NCBI GenBank assembly: GCA_030490835.1
Contig: CM059971.1
Location: 123,226,564 to 123,290,563, forward strand
Direction of reading: 5' to 3'
Source: Annona cherimola
Lineage: Eukaryota > Streptophyta > Magnoliopsida > Magnoliales > Annonaceae
DNA length: 64,000 bases
Shown: piece by piece, positions 35,640 to 47,805 of the stretch
Position numbering within the stretch: position 1 is the stretch's first letter
Layout: every line of letters begins with the position of its first letter
Notes under the pieces: model-generated
What the model saw: the letters and a program-made list of their open reading frames with translations, nothing else
Database searches by the model: none
What the model was told of the DNA's origin: nothing
Made by a program: the position numbers and the translations under genes

Positions 35640-38188
35640 TGTGGAACCCTGACCGTATACGCGTTGTTTCGACTGTATACGCGTCATTTCGACATTTGTA
35701 ATATTGTAATTATTTTATAAATAAATGAAAATTTATGAATTATATTGATGGATATGTGTATTGGAGATTGAAATAATGCGATTAGGAATTTAACCCCGTG
35801 AATAGTGCACGTGAATAGTAAACGTGAATAGTAAATAAGGGGTTAAGATGTATGATTAAGAGTTAATCACTTGGATTAACTTAATCATAAAAGACAAAAT
35901 AGAGATTTAATCACTACAAGACAAAATAGCAATTCTTTTGGATATTTTAATCCAAGTTTGGATTTTTGTGGAAAAATAGAAAAAAAATCATAAATTGCAA
36001 TCCGGGCGTCGGAATTCGATGAAATTTTTTATGGATGGTTAAAAATTCATGATGGACATGATGAATGGATCAAGATGTGATGAAAATCACAAATCAAAGG
36101 ATAAAACGAAACGTCAAAATGAAAAATCAAAAGTAACATTTCTTTAATTAAATACTACTTTTGACTTTTTACAAAAAGTAAAAAATTAAAAAATTAAAAA
36201 ATTAAATGCAAAGCAGCAAGGGCAGGGGCGTGAGCAGGGGCATTACATGGCCACTTGACTTTAATCAATGGATTAAATTCATCCAAATCACAAATCAAGG
36301 GTTTAGATTTAATTTGCTTAAAAATTAATTAAATAAAAAATAATAAAAATAGGTAAAAATAGGGCTGCATAGGGCTTCTGGAGAAGGCATAGGGTGGGCA
36401 GCTCTTGGCTCAATGCAATTTTTAAAATTAAAAAGAAATACCAATTTATAATTAAATACCTCAAAGCTAAGGGGGTAAAATCTAATTTTGTGAAAAATCA
36501 AAAACTATAAATAGGGGCCAAGGGGTGAACGACCAAGGCAGTCCCAAGCTTGAGCAAGAGCTCATTTTCCACCCCCAATTTCGTTTTAAGAGAGAAAGAG
36601 GAAGTTAGAGAGAAAAAGGGCGAGTTGGAGGAGAGATTTTCCACTTCGGGTAAGTGAATTCTTTCCAAATTTCTTTTGGATGTTAAATAGGGTAAAATCA
36701 TGCTTAGATAATGCCTAAGCATGAGAAAATAAGTAAAGTTATAATGCTTAATTGGAATTATGCCGAAACATCAAAAATTTGGAGCGAAGATGGAGCAATC
36801 GGGAAGATAGCATATGATATGTGAAAATAATGCTCCAAAAATGATAAATGATGATTTGGGATGTATTATTATGATAAATATGATGTTAGAGTAATGATAT
36901 ATTAATTTCATGATTTTTGGAATTAAGGATTATGCTTAAGTGAATTTATGATGATTTTTAGTATATGGAGAAAATGATTTTTTTGGCCAAGTAACTGATG
37001 ATAAATTTAAAATATAAGAAATATCCAATGATATACTAGGCATAAGGTATGTCATGGTATTTTTTATTTTTGAAAAAAATATCAATTTTGAAAACCCATG
37101 AACAGTAACCACGTTGATGTGAACAGTAACCACGGACGAACAGCGATTTGCTACAGTGAACCGCTACAGTGAACAGCGTGATTTTGGAGAAAATTTGGAA
37201 ATTAATATTTGAATATAAGTATGGAATTTTTTAAAGAATTTATGGACAAAAATATCTATGTAAAGAAATAATGCCAAAATATTATAAAGCATACATGGGA
37301 AGCAGCTTAAATAGAGGAAATGAAATATCCTTTGTCCTTGAATAGGAAAAGGAAAAGGGAAGGTCGAAGACACCTCCTAAGAAGGTAAGCAAGTTATATG
37401 TTTTGCAAATTATTTCCAAAATGCTTGAAATTGTTTGTGAATTGCTTTGTGAAATTTATTTAAGGTTGGCCATACCTATAACTGCTTTACATGAACTGAA
37501 GTTTGTGAAATTATTTATTAAATGCCTTTTATGAAATTGTTTATGATTTGCAAATATCATGCCGGCATGTGTATGAGAATGAGCATGTGCACGAGGAATA
37601 GGCCTTAGTCGAGGTAGTAAGCGGACCGGATGTCCCCCTCGCTATTGCCAAGTCGCTTAATAGGCCCAGGCCGGCGGCGACCTCCCTGAAACGGGAGCAT
37701 GTATGGGATGGGCGCCTAGCTAGCGTTGCATCCAAAGGAATGTCATGAATGCTATGTATGCATTGCATTTGCATTTTATGAAATGCATGAAAATGATTGA
37801 AAAATTATGTATAGCTTGCTTACTGAGTATTATTACTCACCCATGCTTTTTCAACAACAGACAGGAAATGATGATGAAGGCAGCATGCCAAGTGTTATGT
37901 AGTTTTGATATAAATGATGTTTATGTAAACTTTATGAAAAGTCAACGATGATAATTTGAGATGAAAAGGGAATATTTTTATTCCAACGAAAATGTTTATG
38001 GAATAGTTTTTTATCATAATTGTGTTATGTGAAATATATTTCAAATTGGATGAATGATGGGAATTTTCCATGTATTGATGAAAAAAAAAAATCCTGCCGT
38101 GTGATCAGGGCAACAATCCTGAGTCACGTTTACCAATCAAAACGATCCCGGAATAAGGCTTCTAGGCACCTCGGTTCGGGGCGCCACA
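35640..38188 (+). repeat. 5' LTR
   Basis: 2549 bp, starting TGTGGAACCCTGACC and ending GGTTCGGGGCGCCACA. It has three copies of a 13-bp GTGAATAGTNNAC unit near 35805 where the 3' LTR has two, and one extra ~22-bp GAACAGTAACCACG-type unit near 37100. Short frames inside are not genes. Confidence 0.95.
36506..36513 (+). promoter_or_regulatory. TATA box in 5' LTR
   Basis: TATAAATA in the context AAAACTATAAATAGGGGCC, the only strong TATA motif in a GC-changing part of the LTR. It would mark the U3/R boundary about 30 bases downstream. Inferred from motif only. Confidence 0.6.
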
Positions 38189-38193
38189 GAAGT

Positions 38194-38205
38194 TGGTATC
38201 AGAGC
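38194..38205 (+). other. Primer binding site, tRNA-iMet type
   Basis: TGGTATCAGAGC begins five bases after the 5' LTR and matches the complement of the 3' end of plant initiator tRNA-Met. It would prime minus-strand DNA synthesis. Confidence 0.85.
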
Positions 38206-38277
38206 AAAGATTGGTAAATAGGCGGGAGAAGGAGAAAATAAATGATGTTGAAAGGATAAGTTTGATGCCACAGAAGT

Positions 38278-38289
38278 TGGTATCAGAGC
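38278..38289 (+). other. Second, duplicated primer-site sequence
   Basis: GCCACAGAAGTTGGTATCAG recurs here 84 bases after the first copy, including the last bases of the LTR, and continues with GAGCA and ATTGGTAAATAGGC as in copy one. It is a tandem duplication spanning the LTR/leader junction. Whether it can prime is unknown. Confidence 0.8.
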
Positions 38290-38401
38290 ATGGATTGGTA
38301 AATAGGCAGAAAAGGAAAGAAATGACTAAGCTAGATTACATGAAATCATGATTGATTTATTTATTATTGATGAATATTGATGTTATACTAATAAATGTTT
38401 C

Positions 38402-41400
38402 ATGAAGTTAAAAATGCCGCTCACCAGAGCTAGAGCGAGAGCCAACAAAGGAAAGGCCCCGATGGAAGAATTAGTCTATCAGGCAAGGGGTGAAGCCAGT
38501 AAAAGGACTAGTAGGGCAGAATCCGGGGAGCAATCCTCTAGGACCCGCCCACGGCGAGAGGAAAGCCCTAGACCTCAAGCAGAGGTCAATATGGAAGAAA
38601 AAATTGTTGCGGCTATCGAAAAAGCTATGCAGCAATGGACAGCCTAGGCTGCTGGGTTCTTGCAAGAAATGAGGAACCAGCAAGCCCCACCATCAAGAGG
38701 AGACGGGGAAAGACCAGGGCCCTCGGCCAATCCCGGCACATCAAGGGGAGTGGAGGATAGTCTCCTTGAGGCCGACAGAAAGGCTATCAATGCCTTTCTT
38801 GCCCAGCGTCCGCCTAAGTTTGCAGGGGAACCAGACCCCCTCATTGCTGAACAGTGGATCACAGAGATTAAGAAATTATTCAGGATATCGCCCTGCAATG
38901 ATCAGCAGAAAGTGTTGTGCGCTACCCACCTACTGGTAAAAGACGCTTATGAATGGTGGGAAACGCTGATGGTCACAATGCCACACCCAGAGCAAGTTAC
39001 GTGGCAAGAATTTTTGGAGGAATTTAATAAAGAATATCTCCCTATAGGACTGCAGAGCCAGAGGGTGATAGAATTTGAGAAACTTTACCAAGGTAGGATG
39101 ACAGTTACGGAGTATGCCACAAAGTTCAATGCCTTGGTAAGATATGTGTCGTGGATAGCCAATGTGCCGGAAAACAAGGCACAAAGGTTCCAGAGGGGAT
39201 TGAGACCCCAGCTAAGAGAGGGGTTAGCCCCATTATTAATAAAGGACTATGCCTCTAGCATTGAGAGGGCTAGGGCATTGGAGATGGAGTCTATGAGGAC
39301 TCAGGAGCTTAGGCAAGGTCAAAAACAATTCTTTATAGCCTCCAAGGAAGGTGAGGCTAATAAAGGGAAAAGGGGATTCGCCGAAAAAAAGAAAATCGGT
39401 GACCAGACAAAGAGCGCCCCGACTTGCAGAACTTGCCACAAGCGCCACTCAGGCGAATGTTTACAGGGAACGGGGAAATGCTACAAATGTGGCCAAACGG
39501 GTCATGTGGCCCGGGACTGCGGGACCGACGAAGCCAAGATAATAAAGTGCTTCAACTGTGGTCAAGTCGGACACATTTCGCCCAATTGTCCGAATAAGCC
39601 ACAAGGAGCACAAGCTCGAGGGAGGCCGGCCCAGCAAAAAGTCCCCGCCATCGCTAATCGACCCGGTACTGCTGCCAACCCAGTGCATGTCCAAGCCCTC
39701 ACCCGAACAGAATCACAAGAGATGGAGGAAAAAGTGATTACAGGTATGATTTACATTTTGGGAAATTCTGCAGTAGCTTTATTTGATTCTGGAGCTACGC
39801 ATTCATTTATATCATACCAATTCATAATCACACACGCACTACGGGTAGAGGAAACCAGTAGTACTATACATGTAGAATCTCCAGTATATAGATTGGCAAG
39901 TATAAATCAAATCTGCAAAGCATGTCCTATCAGGATAGGAACAAAAATATTGGAAGTTGATCTCATCCTATTACCCATGACAGAGTTTGATGTCATATTA
40001 GGGATGGATTGGCTAAGTCAATGGGGTGCGACAATTGATTGTAGAAATAAAAAGGTGCAATTTGAAGCACCAAAAGATGAAATAGAGATCAGTAAAATAA
40101 GACAGCCAGAAAACACAATAAGGATGGTATCAGCTATGAAAGCAGCTAAGCTGATGCGCCAACAATGTACAACTTATCTGGTCTCTATAAACACAATAAG
40201 AGATGGGATACCTATGGAACAAATCCCAGTGGTAAAGGAATTTCCAGATATTTTTCCAAAAGAGCTATGTAATTTACCACCAGAAAGAGAGATGGATATG
40301 GAGATAGAAATTATTCCAGGAACAGCTCCAATATCTAAAGCCCCATATAGGATGGCACCAGCCGAGTTGGCTGAGTTGAAAGTACAAATTCAAGATTTAT
40401 TAAATAAGAGGTTTATTAGACCCAGTGCATCACCTTGGGGAGCTCCAGTATTATTTGTAAGGAAAAAGGATGGGAGTTTGAGACTCTGTATTGATTACAG
40501 AGAATTGAACAAAGTAACAGTGAAAAATAAGTACCCACTCCCAAAAATAGATGACCTTTTTGATCAGTTAAAAGGAGCTTCTACATTTTCAAAAATTGAT
40601 TTACAGTCAGGTTACCACCAGTTGAGGATATGTCCAAAGGACATCCATAAAACAGCATTCAGAACAAGATATGGGCATTATGAATTCTTAGTCATGCCAT
40701 TTGGACTAACGAATGCCCCAGCTGTATTTATGGATATGATGAACAGAATTTTTCGAGAATTTTTGGATCAATTTGTGGTGGTATTCATTGATGATATATT
40801 GATTTATTCAAAGACAGAAGAAGAACATGAGAAACATTTAAGAATAGTATTGGAAATTCTCCGAAGGGAGAAGTTATATGCTAAATTTAAGAAATGTGAA
40901 TTTTGGTTGAAACATGTAGCCTTTCTCGGCCACATTATATCCGAGAAAGGAATACAAGTAGATCCTCAAAAGATTGAGACAATAACAAAGTGGCCACAGC
41001 CAACAAATATCACGGAAATAAGAAGTTTCCTAGGGTTAGCTGGCTACTGTAGAAGGTTTGTGGAAGGATTCTCACAATTGTCAGCTCCACTCACAAAGCT
41101 GACAAGAAAAGGAGTTAAGTATGAATGGACACAGGAATGTGAGAATAGCTTCCAAGAATTAAAAACAGGACTGGTAAAAGCTCCAATTCTAACACTACCT
41201 ACGAAGAGGGAAGGGTTTGTGATCTATAGTGATGCCTCAAAGAAAGGATTAGGATGTGTACTGATGCAAAATGGAAAAGTCATATCATACGCATCTCGGC
41301 AACTTAAGCCAAATGAGGTAAATTATCCAACCCATGATTTAGAATTGGCAGCAGTAGTCTTTGCCTTGAAAATTTGGAGACATTATTTATATGGAGTTAA

Positions 41401-43117
41401 ATGTGAGGTCTATACTGATCATAAGAGCCTCAAGTACATTTTTACTCAAAAGGAGTTAAATATGAGGCAAAGGAGATGGCTCGAATTACTCAAGGATTAT
41501 GACCTTGACATTTTATATCATCCAAGCAAAGCCAATGTAGTAGCCGATGCGCTAAGTAGAAATGTTAGCTTAGCACATCTCATCACAAAGGAAGAAGGGC
41601 TATTACAAGAATTGAGACAATTAGAATTAATTGTAAGCCCACCTGGGGTACAAGTTAGATTGTCTCAATTACAAATCCAGTCAAATTTATTTGAGCAAAT
41701 TAAAATGGCTCAACAAGAAAATGGGGATTTCAAGAATTATGTGGAGAAAATGATTAAGAAAAATCCCAGTGAATACATACAAGATGAACATGGGATGTAC
41801 AGATATAGGGGTCGCCTATGTATACCCAATCAAGAGGAAGTAAAGGAACAGATATTGAAAGAAGCACATTTCTCTCCATTTTCAATACATCTAGGTAGCA
41901 CCAAAATGTATAAAGACATCAAAAAGATGTATTGGTGGAATAATATGAAGAGAGAAATTGCTGAATATGTGGCTAAGTGCCTAACATGTCAAAGGGTTAA
42001 GGCTGATCATCAAAGAACCCCTGGAAAATTACAGTCGCTAGAAGTCCCAGAATGGAAATGGGATGATATTACTATAGATTTTATTGAAGGGTTGCCAAGA
42101 ACCCATAATGGAAATGATGTTATATGGGTCATAGTAGATAGATTATCAAAAGTAGCTCATTTCCTAGCTATCAAGAAAATTTTTACTGCTGAGCGACTGG
42201 CTAAAATTTATTATAAGGAAATAGTGAGACTGCATGGAGTACCTAAGTCAATAGTGTCCGATCGAGATTCCAGTTTTACATCTCGATTTTGGAAAAGTTT
42301 ACATCAAACCTTAGGTACGCAGCTGAAATTCAGCACAGCATTTCATCCTCAAACTGATGGGCAGACAGAAAGGGTAAATCAAATAGTAGAGGATATGCTG
42401 AGGATGTGCACAGTAGAATTTGGAGGATCATGGGATGAATATTTGGCTATGGCAGAATTTGCTTATAATAACAGTTATCAAGCAAGTATTCAAATGGCCC
42501 CATTTGAAGCTTTATATGGACGAAAATGCAGAACTCCTCTAAACTGGGATGAAGTGGGAGAAAGAAAATTGGCTCCAGACCTCTCAAAGAGAATGACAGA
42601 AAAAGTTCAAGTGATTCGCCAGTGTATACTCACAGCCCAGAGCAGGCAAAAGAGTTACACCGATTGCAAAAGAAGGGATTTAAATATCCAAGTTGGGGAT
42701 CACGTATTTGTTAAGGTAACGCCATTCAAAGGAGTCACCCGGTTTGGAAAGAGGGAAAAATTAAACCCAAGATATGTTGGGCCCTTTGAAGTTTTGGAAA
42801 AGATAGGCAATCTAGCCTATAGAATAGCTCTGCCACCAGCCCTCAGTGTCATCCACAATGTGTTTCACATCTCCATGCTCAGGAAATATGTTTCAGACCC
42901 GACCCATGTATTAGTAGTGGAAAACTTACCAGTACAAGAACACTTGAACTATGAAGAGAGGCCAATCAAGATACTGGTTTTCAAGATCAAGAAGCTTCGG
43001 AACAGAGAAATTGAGTATGTAAAAGTTCAATGGAATCGATATTCAGAATCCGAAGCCACATGGGAGTTACGGGAAGAAGTTGAAAGAAAGTACCCTCAAT
43101 TATTCGAAGAAAGATAG
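38402..43117 (+). CDS. Ty3/gypsy gag-pol polyprotein, one in-frame stop
   Basis: One frame runs from ATG 38402 to 43117 with a single in-frame TAG at 38645-38647; the 1485 codons from ATG 38660 are fully open. Residues below count from 38660. Gag core lies at about 40-210. Two CCHC zinc knuckles start at 274 ([14 protein letters not shown]) and 297 ([14 protein letters not shown]). Aspartic protease is DSGATHSF at 376. The reverse transcriptase active site is [10 protein letters not shown] with Asp 711-712. RNase H starts around [10 protein letters not shown] (Asp 858). Integrase has an HHCC finger from 1070 and catalytic Asp 1140, Asp 1201 and Glu 1237. A GPY/F-type motif (RYVGPFEVL) and a C-terminal chromodomain (about 1433-1485, with [15 protein letters not shown]) follow. 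All catalytic residues are present; the stop lies in the gag N-terminus. Confidence 0.95.
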
Positions 43118-43139
43118 GTTTCGGGACGAAACCTATTGT

Positions 43140-43150
43140 AAGGGGGGAAG
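43140..43150 (+). other. Polypurine tract
   Basis: AAGGGGGGAAG three bases before the 3' LTR, the expected plus-strand primer. Confidence 0.85.
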
Positions 43151-43153
43151 AAT

Positions 43154-45667
43154 TGTGGAACCCTGACCGTATACGCGTTGTTTCGACTGTATACGCGTCA
43201 TTTCGACATTTGTAATATTGTAATTATTTTATGAATAAATGAAAATTTATGAATTATATTGATGGATATGTGTATTGGAGATTGAAATAATGCGATTAGG
43301 AATTTAACCCCGTGAATAGTAAACGTGAATAGTAAACAAGGGGTTAAGATGTATGATTAAGAGTTAATCACTTGGATTAACTTAATCATAAAAGACAAAA
43401 TAGAGATTTAATCACTACAAGACAAAATAACAATTCTTTTGGATATTTTAATCCAAGTTTGGATTTTTGTGGAAAAATAGAAAAAAATTCATAAATTGCA
43501 ATCCGGGCGTCGGAATTCAATGAAATTTTTTATGGATGGTTCAAAATTCATGATGGACATGATGAATGGATCAAGATGTGATGAAAATCACAAATCAAAG
43601 GATAAAACGAAACGTCAAAATGAAAAATCAAAAGTAACATTTCTTTAATTAAATACTACTTTTGACTTTTTACAAAAAGTAAAAAATTAAAAAATTAAAA
43701 AATTAAATGCAAAGCAGCAAGGGCAGGGGCGTGAGCAGGGGCATTACATGGCCACTTGACTTTAATCAATGGATTAAATTCATCCAAATCACAAATCAAG
43801 GGTTTAGATTTAATTTGCTTAAAAATTAATTAAATAAAAAATAATAAAAATAGGTAAAAATAGGGCTGCATAGGGCTGCTGGAGCAGGCATAGGGTGGGC
43901 ATCTCTTGGCTCAATGCAATTTTTAAAATTAAAAAGAAATACCAATTTATAATTAAATACCTCAAAGCTAAGGGGGTAAAATCTAATTTTGTGAAAAATC
44001 AAAAACTATAAATAGGGGCCAAGGGGTGAACGACCAAGGCAGTCCCAATCTTGAGCAAGAGCTCATTTTCCACCCCCAATTTCGTTTTAAGAGAGAAAGA
44101 GGAAGTTAGAGAGAGAAAGGGCGAGTTGGAGGAGAGATTTTCCACTTCGGGTAAGTGAATTTTTTCCAAATTTCTTTTGGATGTTAAATAGGGTAAAATC
44201 ATTCTTAGATAATGCCTAAGCATGAGAAAATAAGTAAAGTTATAATGCTTAATTGGAATTATGCCGAAACATCAAAAATTTGGAGCGAAGATGGAGCAAT
44301 CGTGAAGATAGCATATGATATGTGAAAATAATGCTCCAAAAATGATAAATGATGATTTGGGATGTATGATTATGATAAATATGATGTTAGAGTAATGATA
44401 TATTAATTTCATGATTTTTGGAATTAAGGATTATGCTTAAGTGAATTTATGATGATTTTTAGTATATGGAGAAAATGATTTTTTTGGCCAAGTAAATGAT
44501 GATAAATTTAAAATATAAGAAATATCCAATGATATACTAGGCATAAGGTATGTCATGGTATTTTTTATTTTTGAAAAAAATATCAATTTTGAAAACCCAT
44601 GAACAGTAACTACGGACGAACAGCAACTGCTACAGTGATATGCTACAGTGAACAGCGTGATTTTGGAGAAAATTTGGAAATTAATATTTGAATATAAGTA
44701 TGGAATTTTTTAAAGAATTTATGGACAAAAATATCTATGTAAAGAAATAATGCCAAAATATTATAAAGCATACATGGGAAGCAGCTTAAATAGAGGAAAT
44801 GAAATATCCTTTGTCCTTGAATAGGAAAAGGAAAAGGGAAGGTCGAAGACACCTCCTAAGAAGGTAAGCAAGTTATATGTTTTGCAAATTATTTCCAAAA
44901 TGCTTGAAATTGTTTGTGAATTGCTTTGTGAAATTTATTTAAGGTTGGCCATACCTATAACTGCTTTACATGAACTGAAGTTTGTGAAATTATTTATTAA
45001 ATGCCTTTTATGAAATTGTTTATGATTTGCAAATATCATGCCGGCATGTGTATGAGAATGAGCATGTGCACGAGGAATAGGCCTTAGTCGAGGTAGTAAG
45101 CGGACCGGATGTCCCCCTCGCTATTGCCAAGTCGCTTAATAGGCCCAGGCCGGCGGCGACCTCCCTGAAACGGGAGCATGTATGGGATGGGCGCCTAGCT
45201 AGCGTTGCATCCAAAGGAATGTCATGAATGCTATGTATGCATTGCATTTGCATTTTATGAAATGCATGAAAATGATTGAAAAATTATGTATAGCTTGCTT
45301 ACTGAGTATTATTACTCACCCATGCTTTTTCAACAACAGACAGGAAATGATGATGAAGGCAGCATGCCAAGTGTTATGTAGTTTTGATATAAATGATGTT
45401 TATGTAAACTTTATGAAAAGTCAACGATGATAATTTGAGATGAAAAGGGAATATTTTTATTCCAACGAAAATGTTTATGGAATAGTTTTTTATCATAATT
45501 GTGTTATGTGAAATATATTTCAAATTGGATGAATGATGGGAATTTTCCATGTATTGATGAAAAAAAAAAATCCTGCCGTGTGATCAGGGCAACAATCCTG
45601 AGTCACGTTTACCAATCAAAACGATCCCGGAGTAAGGCTTCTAGGCACCTCGGTTCGGGGCGCCACA
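43154..45667 (+). repeat. 3' LTR
   Basis: 2514 bp, same ends as the 5' LTR. It is 35 bases shorter through loss or non-gain of a 13-bp tandem unit and about 22 bases near 44600. Confidence 0.95.
44007..44014 (+). promoter_or_regulatory. TATA box in 3' LTR
   Basis: TATAAATA in the same context as in the 5' LTR. It could drive read-out transcription toward 46 kb, although the next ORF-like region there is unrecognised. Confidence 0.5.
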
Positions 45668-46723
45668 TAAGCCTCACGCTGAATTCCGCAACATCCTTTC
45701 AAAGAATTTTGCAACATCATACTGAATTTTGCAATATTCTTTGAGTGAACTCTGCAAGCAATTTTTCAGCACCCTATAGACACCAATAAATGACAAATTA
45801 GTTAGTTTTATGACTAATTGGTCATTTCTATTTAATAGCTAATGGAAATGATTCAAGTGTAGCAAATAAAAAATGAACATATTATACCAACTATTGTAGT
45901 TGAAACTAAACATTATCATACAAATTGCTGAAATTGAATTGAAACTGAATATTTATCATACAAATTGCTAAAATAAAAATTGATCACTTGTCATACCAAT
46001 AAACTTAAAATATGAATCAAATTTATACTACAATTTGAAATTCAAACTAACAGATTTTTCATATTAACAGAAAGTATATATGAAATAGATTTATCATGCC
46101 AACTCAAATTCAAACATAATCCACATAACAGTTATTCAAAACAACTAAATCTAAATACACTAAAATAATGGTTCAACATTCTAACCTAATTTAAGTGCAA
46201 TCCAAATTTAAAATGACAATATAAACAAATCTCAAGTTTAAATAAGTTTACATCCACTTTTAAACAAATTCAAAATTCAAATGAATTCATGTCTCCAAAG
46301 TTTCAAAACAAAACTAAAAAACATGTATAATTTATGAAAAAATTATATAAATTACACTGGGTTCGGATCGGGTCGGGTTTTGATAACGGGTTGGTGTGAA
46401 CACAGTTTTGGTTTCGGGTTTCTACGGGTTAGGTCGAAATCGGGTCTATTTTGGAAAAAGCTAAAAAATAAAACCCATTTTTGGTTTTGGTACCCGATCG
46501 GGTCGGGCAGGTTCGGACCGACCCGGTACCAAGTTGCACCCCTACCAACCAGCTAGTTCTCGGCAATTCGTTTTAAGGAAAATAAGAGTTATTTACAAAT
46601 ATACTCACTTAATTTGATTAAAATTGTAAAGATGTTTATATAGTTTAAAAATTGCAAATAACCTCTAAATAGCATAACCATAATTGCAAATAACGCCGAC
46701 ATCATTATAACATTGTTATTATA

Positions 46724-47086
46724 GTAAAATGATCTTTTAAGATCGGATGCCTGCATCCGACCTAAAAACCTAGTTTTTTAATTTTTTTTCATGGGTAAGT
46801 AAATTTAGGTGTATCAAATCTACAAAACCAAGTTTTACCCTTTTTGGATGTTTTTAAGTATTTTTTTTATTTTTAAACACAGTGGCATTTCCGTAATTTT
46901 TTAATCTCAGAAAATTACGAAAATGCCACTGTGTTTAAAAATCCAAAAAAAAAACTTAAAAACATTCAAAAATGGTAAAACCTGGTTTATAGATTTAATA
47001 CACATAGATTTACTTACCCATGAAAAAAATTAAAAAAAAATAGTTTCTTGGGCCGAACGTGCATCCGTCTTAAAAGATCTGGACTC
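46724..47086. mobile_element. Palindromic MITE E4 with perfect 9-bp duplication
   Basis: 363 bp. The left end GTAAAAT plus GATCTTTTAAGATCGG matches the right end, on the other strand, GAGTCCA plus GATCTTTTAAGACGG. GTTATTATA flanks both sides (46715-46723 and 47087-47095). The left tip contains GGATGCCTGCATCC, a small hairpin. Inner arms carry AAACCAAGTTTTACCC and AACACAGTGGCATTTCC with complements, the family core. No coding capacity. Confidence 0.9.
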
Positions 47087-47249
47087 GTTATTATATTGTC
47101 ATGGCATGAGAGTTACTTGTAATTATAATTAAATTATTAATAATTACATATTTGTACTGAATATTTTTAGTCATTTTTCAATAGTTTAAGCATGAAAGTT
47201 GCATTTACGGATTCCTTGCTCAGATATTAAAGTTATCGGATGAAATTGT

Positions 47250-47700
47250 AAATTTATGAGAAATGCCCACATTGCAAAAATAGAAGTGCATGTGCAAGGT
47301 TTTCGCTTGCGCTGTCGGAGTACCGTACTCTTTCTCTTCTGCTCAGATCTCAAGCCATGGCAGGGACGAACAACCTCTCCACCGACCATACCTTCATTCA
47401 GACCCCGTGTTTACGAGCGACAATCGACAGATTTGAGCCATCTAAATCAATGGCAGCGAAAAACCTTGAGGTCTGACTATAGTTTCTTCCACAGATTCAT
47501 GCAAACCAACCAATCGAAGCAAGATATGGAGGTCTCAAACCCATCTAGAACTCAGGCCGGAAAGCACAAGCAGTTTAAAGCAATTCAAGGACGACATCGC
47601 TGCATGCTTACGCAATTCGTATGGAAGAAGGGGACGGAACGCACGAGAGAAATTGGCATTTTAGCATATACAAATTAATTCCAGCCACTCAATAGATGCG
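47250..47700 (+). other. GC-richer island with an unrecognised 140-codon frame
   Basis: The plus-strand frame 47256-47678 is basic and Ser/Gln-rich, without a membrane segment or known motif. An alternative ATG in another frame (GCCATGGCAGGGACG near 47355) has a good initiation context but opens only about 39 codons. It could be a captured or decayed gene fragment. Confidence 0.25.
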
Positions 47701-47805
47701 CAAAGCATATCTTGCCCATTCAAAGCACGCAACTTGCGCGTGTGAGAATTCGCATCGCTGTCAATCCGTTCTCTCCCGCACTTACTTGGAGCGTCGTCCA
47801 CTCGT

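Larger units (their letters stand above)
35640..45667 (+). mobile_element. Ty3/gypsy chromovirus LTR retrotransposon (Tekay/Del-like), nearly intact
   Basis: A 10.0 kb element in the order 5' LTR, primer site, gag-pol, polypurine tract, 3' LTR. It has TG...CA LTR ends and a perfect 5-bp duplication TAAGC (35635-35639 and 45668-45672). The polyprotein order PR-RT-RNaseH-INT with a C-terminal chromodomain makes it a chromovirus; the long LTRs (about 2.5 kb) favour the Tekay/Del clade. Comparing LTRs by eye gives roughly 20-25 substitutions plus gaps of 13 and about 22 bases, so around 1% substitution divergence and a recent insertion. It lies inside the hAT-like element. Confidence 0.95.
35395..46544. 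mobile_element. Non-autonomous hAT-like element, split by a Ty3 retrotransposon
   Basis: Left end TAGGGGTACAACTCCGGTCG; right end, on the other strand, TAGGGGTGCAACTTGGTACC. A perfect 8-bp duplication CCAACCAG flanks them at 35387-35394 and 46545-46552, as expected of hAT transposition. Subterminal regions are rich in GGGTT/ACCCG motifs. Without the nested 10 kb retrotransposon the element is about 1.1 kb and shows no transposase. Confidence 0.85.
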
